A stretch of 64,000 nt of DNA from Gibbula magus (lineage: Eukaryota; Mollusca; Gastropoda; Trochida; Trochidae): assembly GCA_936450465.1 (NCBI GenBank), contig OW388304.1, positions 12,060,708 to 12,124,707 on the forward strand, read 5' to 3'. This document shows positions 27,471-40,450 of the stretch, one piece after another. Each line of letters starts with the position of its first letter. Position 1 is the first letter of the stretch. Both the position numbers and the translations under genes were made by a program. The notes below the pieces were generated by a model that worked only from the letters and a program-made list of their open reading frames with translations, searched no databases and was not told the DNA's origin.

Positions 27471-28430
27471 CAATCAAAAGTCAGGAGGTCATGTCTAAAC
27501 ATGACTGTATTTTAAGTTAGGGTCAACAAATTTAGGAAACATTCTCTCAGAGACAAGTAAAACTTCACATTGCTCATTTCCATATGCAAATTTATATGAC
27601 ATATGATTTATTAGCGTTGAAACCTTTTGCATATGATCCATGAAAATACAACGAATAACTGTTGGAGAAAAGCGTGTCAGTGATATGTAACGGGCTTTCT
27701 CATAATTGTGTAGAATTGTCGTACTTCAACATGTGATGAACACACTGCTGCTGCAACAAGGAAGCAATGTTAAAATGACATTCGGAAGATGATATGTACA
27801 CTTTTCGTTTGATTCAACCATATACATGTAAACGCAGGTTGGAAGCATAAATAGAAAGAATAATGTATATATAACGTAAAAAGGAGGCTAAAGTACCCAC
27901 ACATATATACTTGTGTTGCTGTAACGAATGAGATATGTGAGACTTCGGTCAATGGAATGAAAAAGAGGAAACATTTTTGTTGTCTTTGCCAATATTTTGA
28001 GAACTCGTTAAGGGGCGATTTTGGTTGAATAATGGATTAAAGATGTTTGCGCTCACTCTTTCTTGCTCAGAAGATGTATGGTTGTGGCAAATAGACATCC
28101 AGCTTTTGAAACATTCACAGAATCTTGGCAGTACTTGATTCACTTCACATTAGTTCTTACTGTCTGACTAGTTTAATGTTGACACACTAATGCAGAAACT
28201 CACAAGTTAAAAACTCAAGAAAAAATAAGAAATCTTCAGACACATAAACAGTGAAAGTCAAATAACAATTCACGGTACCACTGCATGAAACGTTAAAAGA
28301 GTCGGTAATTCAAGTAAACCACCGATTCACAATACAAAACTTAGTTGGATAAACTAGCAATTGCAAAATTCATACATGTTCGTATTTGTTCATGAATCGT
28401 TTTCGCACGAAGTAGAAAGAAAGTGGAAGT

Positions 28431-28951
28431 ATTGCAGCCCTAAGGTTTTTCACCAGTAAACGTTGTCTGATAAGAAAGTAGACAATGTATCAGAAAAAGC
28501 AACTCTATGGTGAAACAAAAGCACTATCTACAAGTTTCACAAAACAACGTTTACTCAGATAACGTTTCACTACTTTGTGACATTTGCATAACATTATGCT
28601 ATATTGTTGCACTGAAGTCAATAGTGGTTGTAATGCGAGCAATTCCGTTCTTTCAAATGAACTGATGAACCTTTAGGAAGTGCCTTTCAACAAAAAGTTA
28701 CTAATTACAGCAATATGAACCTTGGGAATCAGAATTTCTTTTTTTTTAAAAGACAAATTCGAAAGTTCCTTACTGACAAAATCCGGTTTGTATGACTGTA
28801 ATGACACCTCTTGATCATAGAGAAGTGTTTGATGAAGAATTGAACTAAAACGATCTCTATTTTTTCCCAAAATCATAACATTGGCACAGCATCAAGGTTT
28901 CGGTATATATGTACACGTAGGGGGTGCAACACTAATTCTACTATGTATATA
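28431..28951. mobile_element. ~520-bp insertion shared by B and C, absent from A
   Basis: Unit A passes from GCGGAAGT straight into AAATGAGCTTGAATG. Units B (here) and C (42,179-42,700) carry about 520 bp in between. Inside, CCAGTAAACGTTGTCTGATA has a near-inverted partner ACAACGTTTACTCAGATAAC about 100 bp away, giving an internal fold. No target duplication or terminal repeat was found. A 67-codon minus-strand frame in it is not recognisable. Confidence 0.5.
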
Positions 28952-29059
28952 TGAACTAGGATTGACATTCAAATAGTTGGCACACAATATTCAAAAGCTG
29001 GCTGCAATCAAGTCAATACAAAACATTAATTTGCTGAACGAAACTTCATTCTTAACGTA

Positions 29060-29660
29060 CAGCTGCTGAACAAAAGTTTCCCGAACTCAGTGCAAATATC
29101 ATGTAATTCTGTGTTGCTTTAACTTTGATATATTCTTAAATATGCCCGCGAAAGTTATGAACCTTTGTTGAGACGCAGAAAAATGATTTCTGAATCATAT
29201 ACTTAAAGATGATACTATTATTTCTACAGGAGCCAATATGGCAAAGATTTACATAGCACCAAAAATCAAAACTCAAAAATGTATATTGTTTTATAAAATT
29301 GTCATTTTTTAATCATTTAGGGAAAGAAGCATAATTCCTGTCATCACATGGACCAATATTTTCTATTACTGTCGAAATGTTACCGACATTATGTTTAATT
29401 AATATTTTATTGCAGAAGCAATGAAATCTAAATATTCAAATTTTGACCCTTTGTCTCTTTTGTTGTACGCCAAAATGTTTGTGGCATGTTACATATCTGT
29501 CCCTTGTATATGTAAGAAAAAATGACTTCTTTACATCTTGTCCAAAAATATTATCGATAATGTGTTCTGTTAAGAAAAAGTGCCAAATTGAAGTTTTCAA
29601 AACATTATGATTTTACGTAGGAAATCTTGCATAGTTGAACATACTTTTGTTCAGCAGCTG
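29060..29660. mobile_element. Mariner-type MITE in unit B
   Basis: Terminal inverted repeats CAGCTGCTGAACAAAAGT and ACTTTTGTTCAGCAGCTG, each flanked by TA (29,058-29,059 and 29,661-29,662), the target duplication expected of Tc1/mariner elements. It is 601 bp with no transposase frame. The orthologous copy in unit C is at 42809-43418. Unit A has the empty site (TCTAAACGGAAACAAAGATC). Insertion therefore fell between the A/B split and the B/C duplication. Confidence 0.85.
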
Positions 29661-32600
29661 TAAACAAAAATCCCAAGAAAACGTTTACCAAATAGTGCGT
29701 TTGAATCTGAACATTGTTTGACTTTGTTACACTTGGAGTGTGTATCACGCCCACATGTGTTTAGTGATTGCGATTGATAACAGTCTTTCCTTGTAAGGGA
29801 ATACAAACAAGCTTTAATGAGGGCTGGAAGCTAATGTGAGACCAGAGTATTGATACATGTAAATAGTGCAACAATGATTGGGTAATGACTATTCTGAAAA
29901 CACTTTACTTACATTCAGCCTTAAATGAAGTCCTTAGCGTTTGATGGTTTTTAATTGACGATATATATGTGTGAAATAAAATATATAGTCTACAAATTCT
30001 ATGATAATTTGTAGATAAACACAGAGCGTTCTAAATGGTTTTCATCGCATTTGAAGAACAATGGTTTTGATGCGCAATAAAATAATTTTACCGTCTCGAT
30101 TGTGACACATGTATAATGATTTATTAACAATTGTTTGTAAACATTACCCTGATAAATTTAAACGTGCATGTTTTATGTATTGTATAATTATCTTTACACA
30201 CTTTGGTAATTGATATATAGGGTCCTGCGATGCAATTTCAAACTTGAAAGGTTGTAATTTTCTTAAAGCAGACAATTAGACAACATCTGATCATAGTTTT
30301 CTGGCAGGAACAACATTGACTCTTTCCAAGATGGAACTTTTCTTGATCTATAGTTGGAAACCATCTATAACGAAGCAGACAAATATTGATAGAAGAGAAA
30401 ACCAATATTGGCCTCCAGGAAAACAGCCTCCTTAGCTGGAGAAAAAATGTAGATGTTTAACATACAAGCACATAGTGTTCTCGCAGGCAAACAGATGAGA
30501 GGATTTAGTCAGGGGAGAATATCACTCGACTTTCAATATTTAGGATGTAACACATTCGGTAACTTTGCGTATTTGAAAGCGGGTCTCAGCCGAGATGAAT
30601 TGGGTTAATGTAATTTATCTTAACTGAAGTGTTAAAATCTCACGATTAATCTACTTATAGAACCCTAGCTCAAGAAGTTGTTTTAGGTCAATTATTTCTC
30701 CTTCATCAGTGTTTATCTCCTTCTTTGTATATACAGACGTCTCAACAGATATTAATCTGTAAAGAAGTTATATTTGGGATCACACTATCTGAATTAGTAC
30801 AAAGTCGTGTACTTTTTTAGGGAGAGTGCACAGAGAGTGCTCCCAACTGTAAGAATGTTACCTGTCTTCACTATCTAAACAGCAAGTATTTCTTAATGTG
30901 TTTGTGATGTTGATATTCCTCAACTGCTTATTTGAAAGCAAAAACCTCCTTATGCTCACTTCGTTTACAAACAGGAAAAATTCATTTCCGACGCTAGCCG
31001 AGAGTAGATTTAGGGAATATATCACATCAACTGCGTTTCAGAATAATGTAAGAAGAGATGTGGCGGAATTCTGTGAACTGTGTTGGATAGTTAGAAATAC
31101 AGGTTTGATACATTACATTTAATGGTTACCTGTTTTTTTTTGATAAATATTTAATTGAAAATAGATCAAATTTCTCACATTTAGAAGTATGCAATCGATA
31201 ATAGGTTCCACATGCAACAAAATATAAAAGAAGATCTACATGTTGGAATATGTGTCCGTTGTCCTACTTCCTATCCGCTTAAGCATTTTTATAAGGAAAT
31301 TTTTTACTATTATGAATAACTAAATCCATAACTGGATTCACTAAATGGATACCAGTCAAGCATTAAACTGTAATTTTCAAGCAGTTACAATTTGTATTGG
31401 GATAAATGTGAATGGGAAACACATATAGAGCACTTTTTCCCCCTGTAAATCTAAATTACGAACAAAGACACAGAACACAGAACACAGAAACGTTACCAAC
31501 CGAGACTGTGTTCAATGAGTTATAAATACGACTGAAACTTACCTAAGTCATGTATCAAGAAGTCAACTAAACTCATTTGTGGAAACATTATTCCTTCATG
31601 TTTCTGAAACTTAAGAATTTGCGTGATAAGAAAGTGGACTATGACAATTACAATACATTGTGTCAAAAAGCCATTTTTTACTTAATACTATATTTTACCA
31701 AGTTTCATTTAACGCAAATCATTCTGACCAAATTCAAGTTGAAACAGCAATTTCAGTACACAAAGTGTGTTTAAACAGACTTTATAATAACATTTTGATG
31801 ACAGAAACTTTATTTCTATACTATATATATATTTATACTTCTTTACAACACACTATTCAAATACATTCAACATTCGACTTTATCAAGCTACAGTATTTTT
31901 TTTGTTTCTGTTTCTGTGGAATGTTTGTAATCGTTTCATCACCCGGGTGATCCTCATCAGTTATTGGGCAAAGATTCTACCTGATATACCAGTATTCAGA
32001 ATGTTATTTATGAGTGTAAATTTGTAAGATCTTTACCCTCTCTTCAGGTATTCCTTAATTGAATAGCGGCATTTTGTTAAGCTTTCGTTTTCAGGCTGAT
32101 CTATCTCGATTCTTCACTTCTTAAAATCATTTCAGGAATAATATATGACAAAACCAGAACCACCACAATTAAAATAAAAATTTACACTTACATCTGTAAA
32201 TGAAAGAAAGCCAGTCACAACACATCAATAAACATATTGTGTGTGACCAGAGTTAACGGTCATGAGCTCAATATGCAAGACGTAAGACTGAAGTTACGAG
32301 AAATCTCACAAATATTGCTTGTCTAGACAGATAGTGCCATTATGTGCATCACCTCTTATTAAGGTATTCGAGTGGCAGAATTACAATTACAGCAATGTGA
32401 CAGTATAAAGCTGGTTTTAAGCTTCACAGTCGCATTTTGTAGATATGCATTTGCGTGTACTTGCAAACTTAATATTTAAATTGAAGAGACTGAGTGCACT
32501 AGTATTGACAAATTGATCAATGACAGAAAGAGTCAAATATCAATGATCTCTAGCTGAGCATGACAGTATTGCCTATCTCTTTATTAACCTGTAAGTCAAA

Positions 32601-34827
32601 TCATCGTAGTTCAAAAAATTCATTTGCATCATTTCGAACAACGTTACTGAGCTTTAAAAATAAATTCACCTGCAGTTTTTGAATTATGTGTTACGGTGAA
32701 TTTTAAGTTTTTACTTTGAACATAAAACATGATTGGTTTTATAAATAAAAGAATGATTCTTTAACGATAAAAAACACTTAAAGTAATCTTAATTAACGAT
32801 TCCCCTGAGATGTGTCTGCAAACGATTAGTTGTTCATAATTGACTTCTATGTGAAAGGCATTTCCAAATATATATATATGTAAACCATCTAGTGAACTTG
32901 ATACTGAAAATGGGAGATTCCTTCTGGCAGTATTGAATGATGTTCATTGAACGCATACTGTTCCGTTTTCCCCAGTACAGTTTCACATGATTCAGATGGT
33001 AATCAACTATCATTCATCTTATAACTCTTACATAAATGAATAAAAATGTGATACTTACTGTTACCGGGTAACAAAGCTTTGATGGTGTTGCAGCACATTG
33101 AACATACCTGGCAGCGTTAAAGATTATAGGATACAATCCTTGCAGTCTCTTGTAAGGAACATTTATATTAAATCCTAATAACATATATAATTATTTTCCT
33201 ATAATAAGTAATACGTTACTGGCGTTTTCTTGTATTAGATCTACTATTAATTCTTTGTTTTTATCACGTAAAATGGTAATTGTAAGATGGCACATGACAT
33301 CTAGCTCCATCACTGATTTGTATCGGCTATCCTACTACAATACCCTCATTCCCTGAGCCCAATAATTCTCATTTTGCTGTAGGCTGGTTACTCATCGCTA
33401 TATACAGCACGTAATCAGATATCAGTGATTGTAATAGAGTGGCGGGTACAGATGCATTGATATAGAAGTTTTGGTACAATTTCCCTCAGCAAAATCAATA
33501 TTCTAGTTTTATATAAAACTCAAATGTTTTTACGCCTGAGAGTGAGTGAGAAACTGGTTAACTTCACTTTTGTGCAGTTTCGCAGAAATTATCAGCGAGA
33601 AACTTAATGTAATTGTCTAATTCAAACATAATTAAAAATGCTAATTAAATGCAAATGCAAAGCAATAAATGACAAGAGACTGTAAAATTACCAGCATATT
33701 ATCACAAGGTTAATTAAAGTCTGATTTGCACTTGAGACAAAAGAAAACTCGGCCTCATTTTGGCGTTTTCACAATCTAATATATAGATGTCTTATGAGAT
33801 TATGGACAAAATTTAGTCGGGAACTTTGTTTTCTCTAAAACTGTAGAAGGTATGAATATGCTTAAGAGAGCTTATGAAAACTTCTCATTCATTTTATGTA
33901 TGACAATATTGAAGCTTAGAAATACATTCATGAATAATTTCCATAACCTATACTATGCAATTTGACCTATAAGCTGGATTCTTTCCAACACAGTGATTAA
34001 AACATGGGTCGTGGGATTAAATAATGTCTCGTGGAAATACAGAATGCCTAAATGTTTGTTCCTGAGTGACTACGGTTCGTAGAATTGTCTAGTGTTAATG
34101 GTGCAGACAGTTATTATTGACTCTGTTGAAATGTCAGGCTTTTATAATTACCAAGGATGAATCACCGTCGATCTACCTGATATTGAAGCGCTAACATTTA
34201 GACTTTAACCTCGACTCAAGGTTAGGTTAGACTGTCGTGCATTTATGTTTAGTGTTTTCAAAATCGATAGAAACATTGTTTATTTAAGTGCCAGTGTAAC
34301 ACTATATCACATTTAAGAAACCACAAGTTATTATAAACTCCGGAAGCAGGACGAATAAATCAAGAAAGAAGAATTCGTTATATAACATTCTTGACCCTTT
34401 TTTTAATCTACTGAATTTGATATATGTTTTATAGCTGCGTGATAAATCATTTTATGATAAATCATATTACGCTGATGTGATAAAACCAAATGCTGTAAAA
34501 TATTGAGTTTTGAATAAACAATCTTTAGATGATGATCTTCAAAGTTATTTAGTAGTTCGTACATTGAAGGGAGGCAAATGTTGTGGATGGCAAGTTTTGT
34601 TTTATTTCTCTCACCAGACTTTTCTTGGCTACTTGCCACTCTGCTATATAAACATTATGGTGTCAGTATTGTTATAAAACATTCGCTCGTTATATATTCT
34701 CTGTCATCTCATTTAATTCTGCGTAATAATTATTTATTAAAATGCTACTTTTTTTGTTTATAATTAATTTCATTTCTGAGGTCTTGTACATCTAAATATA
34801 AATAATGCACCAACAACTATAATAATA

Positions 34828-35225
34828 ATAGACCATTTATATACCGCATATATCCATGCACATTGCATGCTCGAAGCGCTGGTCGACATATTACCCCCAG
34901 TCAACGAGTACAGAACACTCCCGTAGGAGATTACAACCTTTCGCCTGTTAGGCGCTCAAGGTTCAAATTCAGACTACCAACGTATCATACCAGGTACCCA
35001 TTTACTGCTGGGTGGACAGAGGCACACTGCGAACTAAGTCACTTACCCAGGGTGACACCACGAGTCTCTCAACTCATGTCTCTTTGTGGGGCAGGGAATG
35101 ACCCTTCAAACTCTCAGTTTATCCAGCAATGAAGCGGGTAACCCACCCATGCGGCGAGCCGCGCCAAGTGTTGCTGAACTTCACTGATAGCGGTCGACTG
35201 AGCTAAGCATAGGACCACGTGCCAC
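34828..35225 (-). mobile_element. SINE-like insertion found only in unit C
   Basis: A ~398-bp GC-richer block absent from B at the same site (B: CCAACAACTATGATAATAACC). On the minus strand it begins GGTGGCACGTGGTCCTATGC, contains an A-box-like TAGCTCAGTCGA, then CCACCCAGCAGTAAATGGGT, and ends in a TATATAAATGGTC tail. The (C)CACCCAG..AAATGGGTACCTGG motif recurs in many marine invertebrate SINEs (established knowledge). CAACTAT-type flanks at 34,814 and 35,226 look like an imperfect target duplication. The 89-codon plus-strand frame across it is incidental. Confidence 0.65.
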
Positions 35226-35669
35226 CAACTATGTTAATTATCCACCTGGAGAAGAGGCAAGAGGTATCCAAGAAACGCTGTGTGAAACAAATAAAGAAGT
35301 TGTCATCCAAAACATTTGTCTACCATCAATCTTCAGATGGATGAACAATCCTGTTTCTGGTGTGCAAACAAATCAGTTTCGGTTCTCTAGATCACACTGG
35401 TGTTGAGACTGTTTAACAATTTGGCTATTTAGCGAAACATGTATCAACACAGCGTAATTGCGTTCATTCACCCACTATTTAAATTGTTTTGATGGTATCT
35501 GAGATTACCCTCATTCCGTATTCAGAATAAAACAGCAGCGCTGACACTCTCACTCTCCTCCAATGAATAACCACAATTACATTGCAGGACGTTACCTTGA
35601 ATAAATTAAATGCTCATGACAGCAGCCTTACATCCCTTGATAGTCCCATGAACAAACCAGTCAGGGACA

Positions 35670-36267
35670 CGTCGGCTTTCCGTCCATGATTTTAGACGGC
35701 ATGCCGTCTTAAACACTTTAAGATAGCTTACCCATTCACTCAAACATATAGAAAACACAGGATCAGACAAAGCCATAATATTTTAGAACTAAATGCCCTC
35801 TTCCCTCTTATGATCTGAACTACAAAAAGATGGATGCTCTCTTTCAGACCAGAGAAAATTACGAAAAACATTGAAAGGCAGAGTGAGGAGTGGTAGTGAT
35901 TTTATCGATATATCTCAATATCTGTGCCTAGGATTTAACTCAAAGAGTACATACTCAAAGATAAGATGTTACAGCACAGGGATATGCAAAAACATGTTTA
36001 TCATTTATATTAAGAGAATCATTTCTTTTAGTAAATGGGCATGTTTTGGGCATATTTTGTGATATCAGACGGCATGCCGTCTAATAAAAACATAATTCTG
36101 GACGGCATGCCATCTTTAAATAATTTGGACGGCATGCCGTCTTTATTGTCAGAAGGGAGACATCATTATTTGAAATTTAAATTATAAATACCTTTTCATG
36201 AATAAATGACGGCTTTCCGTCTCTTTACAAAAATAAAATATTGTCTTATAAAGATGGCATGCCGTCT
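35670..36267. repeat. Cluster of seven GACGG(CATG/CTTT)CCGTC palindromes
   Basis: Sixteen-base motifs at 35694-35709 and 36067-36082 are perfect palindromes (AGACGGCATGCCGTCT). Variants with one or two changes are at 36100-36115, 36127-36142 and 36252-36267. Two more at about 35670-35685 and 36207-36222 keep the GACGG/CCGTC or GTCGG/CCGTC arms but have CTTT in the centre. Between motifs the sequence is unrelated, so this is not a simple tandem repeat. Confidence 0.85.
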
Positions 36268-38121
36268 AAAACTATTGTCTTATCGTGTGTTAAGACTTTT
36301 TCCCATTGGAATCTGTGATCTCAACCAAGGACCACAGGTAAAACAATCAACATGTGTCGTCTTCTTCGTCGACAGCTTGGCAGATGGGTTTTATAAATTG
36401 TTGATCTAGTGTGGCCCCAAAATATGTGTACAGTCGTCTTGGCAAATAGGGGTTATAAATTGTCGATTTAAAAAATGTATGGTTTCAACCTCATATATTG
36501 TTTTATCTAAGGTCTGATCAGTTATAGAGCCAAGTATGTTTAGACAGTATGTCAGCAAACAGCTATAAGTCTTTATGGTATTTTAGTTTTAGTAATTGTA
36601 AATGATCTTAACCTTGTTTTATGGTATGATGAAACAAGTTCTCCGCAATCGAATAAATAGAGATTCATAACCAAGTGGGGATGTCATAATGTTAATAAAC
36701 ACGAAAGGCTGTAAAATTATCTTGTCCCTAGGAAGAGCAAGGGAAACATAATTATACTGGCATGAGTGTTGTAAAACAACATGACATCCATGAGAGTGTG
36801 TTAATGTCTTTAACTATATATGTTAATTATCGATACCACTGAAGGCATTTATTACAAATAATAGAAAGGTATCAGCATCATCAATGGTGAATTTAATCTT
36901 GTCAACAAATATAGAAACATCTCTTACACTGTTACTATTGAACGGCTGGACTATCAAAACGCTAATGATGCAGGCTATTTTCAAACAACATAATTCAAAC
37001 TCAAAGATCACTGTTGTTATGTAATAACTCGATTTCCACAGACAAAAGTATTACATATTTCGATGTAAAATGTTAATGCTGTGACAATCTTCCTCATTTT
37101 ACATCAAACGTTTATATAAGATGGCAAATGAATTGGCACTTTCACACTGATCGCAAATACGTTCGAGGAACTGTGGGATCAAACCTGCAACATGATGGTT
37201 TTTGGTCGAGTGAACTAACACTACAACCAGATGACATGAGAATGACATTTCTATGCAATTGATTGAGCAATTGATTATAGTTTTTAGATTTTATTTGACC
37301 AAAATGAAACGAAAAGAAACATAAACAGTGTAACCAATGGCTAAATAAGACCCCTGACAAAATTAAAGAATTCTATAACGAATGTTTTCCGGCCCTGTCA
37401 TTTTAAGGTGTTCACACTAAATTGCCTGCTCGAAAGTAGTTAAAGCATTCTGACTGATTAAGCTATACCTATAAGAGCCAGTGTGTATGTTAATAGACAT
37501 TTCGTATTTTCGTATTGAAATATACTCTTAGTTTTTCGCAAATTTACTTTTCTCGACCCAAAATAAGTATGATACGTTTCTAGTTTACATATAGATCAAG
37601 TCTATTATTTTCAAGCGCGAATCATTGTGGTTTACTCCCAAATAAACATAAAAATAAACAAACAAATACAAGAGACAGTTTATGAGTATTTAAAAAAGTA
37701 TAAATATACGTTTTTGGCGTTTATTTATTTACCATTTATTTCAATTATGTAGTTTTTACAGATACACACAGATATATGTCATAGTTTGCTGGTATAATCA
37801 CAATAAAATACATTTAACAGGTAAAATGTCAATAATTTGTATATTAACAGGATCTTTTGAAACATGATAATATGACAATTGTCACATTCGGTTGAAAACA
37901 CTTGAGAAAAACGAGCTTCATATGGGTTGACATTGTGGCGACTTGTAAAATTGATAAGCCAACACGCCTCGGAAATGTTGCTAGGTGATACTGTTTTTAT
38001 ACAGAAAAGGAAAAGCTGTTAATATGACGTTAGATTCTATTGACCCGCGTTAATCTAAGGCTTACTTGTCTTTAAAACCAAATTTCATCGGATTGTTGTG
38101 GTATGAAAATGATGTGTCATA

Positions 38122-38628
38122 AACTGAAACACAAAAGAAACGTCAGCCATCAGTTGTTTTTATCATATGTATAATTTTTAAAGTCAAATTTCTCGAGTTT
38201 TAGACGTCGTATTAGTCCAAAATATTAAATCAGTCAAAGAATTTTTTACATGTTTTTAACAAAAAAATTAAAAATCAAAATTTTGAAATTTAAAATTCCC
38301 AAAAAAATTTTATTTTATAAAACACAACTGTTAATCGACATATAACACATACTCAGTGTGAAAATCAAAAAATTTGCCTCGTCCTGCACACATTTACAAC
38401 ATTTTAAACATGGTAGAGGTCATGTTGGTGTAAATTTCATTTCTTACTCCTGTCTAGTTTAAAAAAGAATATTGTAATCAAAAAATAAAAACAGTCACCA
38501 ATTAAGTCATTAAAACTACTGTCAAACGGTGTTATTGCATCGTGCCATAATCAAATGCATCTGATTTCTTTAAAATATTGAATTAATCGAAACCAATTGA
38601 GGTGTGACGTTTCTTTTGTGCTTCAATT
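38122..38628. mobile_element. Tc1/mariner-type MITE, 507 bp
   Basis: The ends form imperfect inverted repeats of about 38 bp: AACTGAAACACAAAAGAAAC and then GTCA on the left, and the complement of AATTGAAGCACAAAAGAAAC and GTCA on the right. Both are flanked by TA (38,120-38,121 and 38,629-38,630). There is no coding capacity. The CAAAAGAAAC core is also in the ends of the Tc1-like element at 51,700-52,607, suggesting related transposases. It lies inside the C-only 3.67-kb insertion. Confidence 0.8.
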
Positions 38629-40387
38629 TAGTTTTGTAGATTTCCCTAGCGATTGATACACATAAACATAATGGTGTAGTTAAAACACTAACATAGTCAA
38701 TGGTTCTTTAACACTCAGAGTGGAGTTGGCATGATGGAATGGCCAACTATCTTGCTGTCAACCTCCCCAAATTGCATGAAACCAAGCAAACTACTACTAA
38801 CACTGAAGACTTCCACAAAACTGTCGCTTTTCAGATCGCACCAATTTAAACAAACACGGATAAACATTTTTCTACTGATACGGCTTATTGGGCCGGGTAA
38901 TGAGATGTTTTACTCTCTAAACGTAATATATTGTATAAACTTTAATAAAAAAAAAATCTTTTTTTAAAAATGACACAATGGAACAAAAAATATATACAAA
39001 TAAACGCGCTGCAGTAAATTTAAATTGAAGTGCACATTTTTATAAACACAATATGTTGTATTGTGTTTTTTTTTATTTATGTAAGCTGACGATATTGACA
39101 TTGACAGTACCAACGTGTACATTCCACGTGCATCACGATTTGTTCATGCTTTCTGTGAGCTGCCTAATATAGACACTTTTTTCTGACAAGGACACGTCTC
39201 TTTTACCCTAATATGTCAAACAAACGAGAACTGAAAATAAAACTAAAATGGTGTCAATTCTGTTTGTGGTTTGATGTAGTGTTGAGATTGGGTTCAAGTT
39301 AGACGAACCATCGAGCACGGTCAAGAGATAAGAACATATGGTAATATAGTCTTGATCTAATTTCGACAGGTAGAATATTCGTGGGCAGTTTCCGTAGAAC
39401 ATACAACTGATCTTTGGACAAATCGTTTGGTACGGACACAAGGGACAACGAAAAGTGGATTGTTCTAAGATCTTAGAGATATAGTAGGCTGGTAGACATC
39501 GAGGAGGCTGGACAGATAGGACAGGAGCCATTCAAGCGAGATTGAAACGCTTGGCAGCATAGTTTATATGCTTTTCTCTGCTCAATTGCTATGTACAGTA
39601 TCACTATTATACTAGCTGCAGTGTTTTGAAGACGTTGGAGTCTGGAGATTGCACCCCAGTTACATTAACGCATTTGTCATTACATGTCTATGATCATGAG
39701 TGTATAATGGACTCAGAAGGACGACATTATCGTAAAGCGTAAGGCTGGAATATTTTTAGAGATCAATGTCTTACAATTTTAGGTTTTGAATTAAAGATAA
39801 CATCTTTTTAGTTTGAAAGTTCAACAAAATGAGTGATCGAACTGGCAGGCTGTGATGCCTGAATGCTAAACAAAGCATGTTCCATGCAATTAGTTCGTTT
39901 AAAAGTAATGATAAATGTTAAATGTGTTTCAATTTAAATAACCCACGAAGATGAACAATCAACCTTAAAAGAACAGTATTAGAATTCGCTTATTTATTTA
40001 GGGCTCAGTCTATTTTATGCTAATGCATATGGAAATACAATCCTCGTACAATTATTTAATCCGTCAGTTCAAAATATAATTCAGATAAATGTTTAAATTG
40101 GGATACATGCTTACGAAAGCGGATTCAAAACGAAAGAAGATTTGTGAAAGAATGGCTCTTATCCTTTGTTAAAAATACAGTTCATGAATATATGGTTGAT
40201 TACATCAAAACGTGTACAGATGCACATTTCGGGAGATTCTAAAATATCGCTCTATCCACATTTATTGCGATGTACTTAAGTACAAGGTGTGACAATATAG
40301 GGATATTCAGTGACCACTACTAATACTCAATACTGACATACTGCAATGAGGGTAATGCTCATTTATCATATTCATTTACAAATATAT

Positions 40388-40390
<3 letters not shown>

Positions 40391-40448
<58 letters not shown>
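40391..40448 (+). repeat. (AT)29 microsatellite in unit C
   Basis: 58 bp of AT, paralogous to the 38-bp tract at 27009-27046 in unit B and absent from unit A. Confidence 0.95.

Positions 40449-40450
<2 letters not shown>

Larger units (their letters stand above)
20631..30320 (+). repeat. Array unit B (recent ~9.7-kb tandem duplicate)
   Basis: Nearly identical to unit C (95% or more by eye) from about 20.63 kb onward, with a B-to-C offset of 9,675 bp at the start. Around 20.6 kb the best match switches: before it the sequence is diverged unit A, after it the sequence is close to 30.33-31.08 kb. B shares three insertions with C that A lacks. It is the empty-site reference for the SINEs and the 3.67-kb insertion in C. 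No coding sequence was recognised. Confidence 0.85.
35652..39318. mobile_element. 3.67-kb insertion replacing ~275 bp in unit C
   Basis: Unit C matches B up to GTCCCATGA (35,651) and resumes at GGTCAAGAGATAAGAAC (39,319). In between are 3,667 bp not found elsewhere in the window, while B bases 25,683-25,957 (also present in A) are missing. The insert contains the palindrome cluster at 35,670-36,267, two loosely repeated segments near 36,355-36,470 (ATAAATTGT-GAT), and a MITE at 38,122-38,628. No frame over 78 codons lies wholly inside it; a 107-codon minus-strand frame runs from unit C into its right end. I saw no terminal inverted or long direct repeats, so it may be a deletion-insertion rather than a single transposon. 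Confidence 0.7.
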
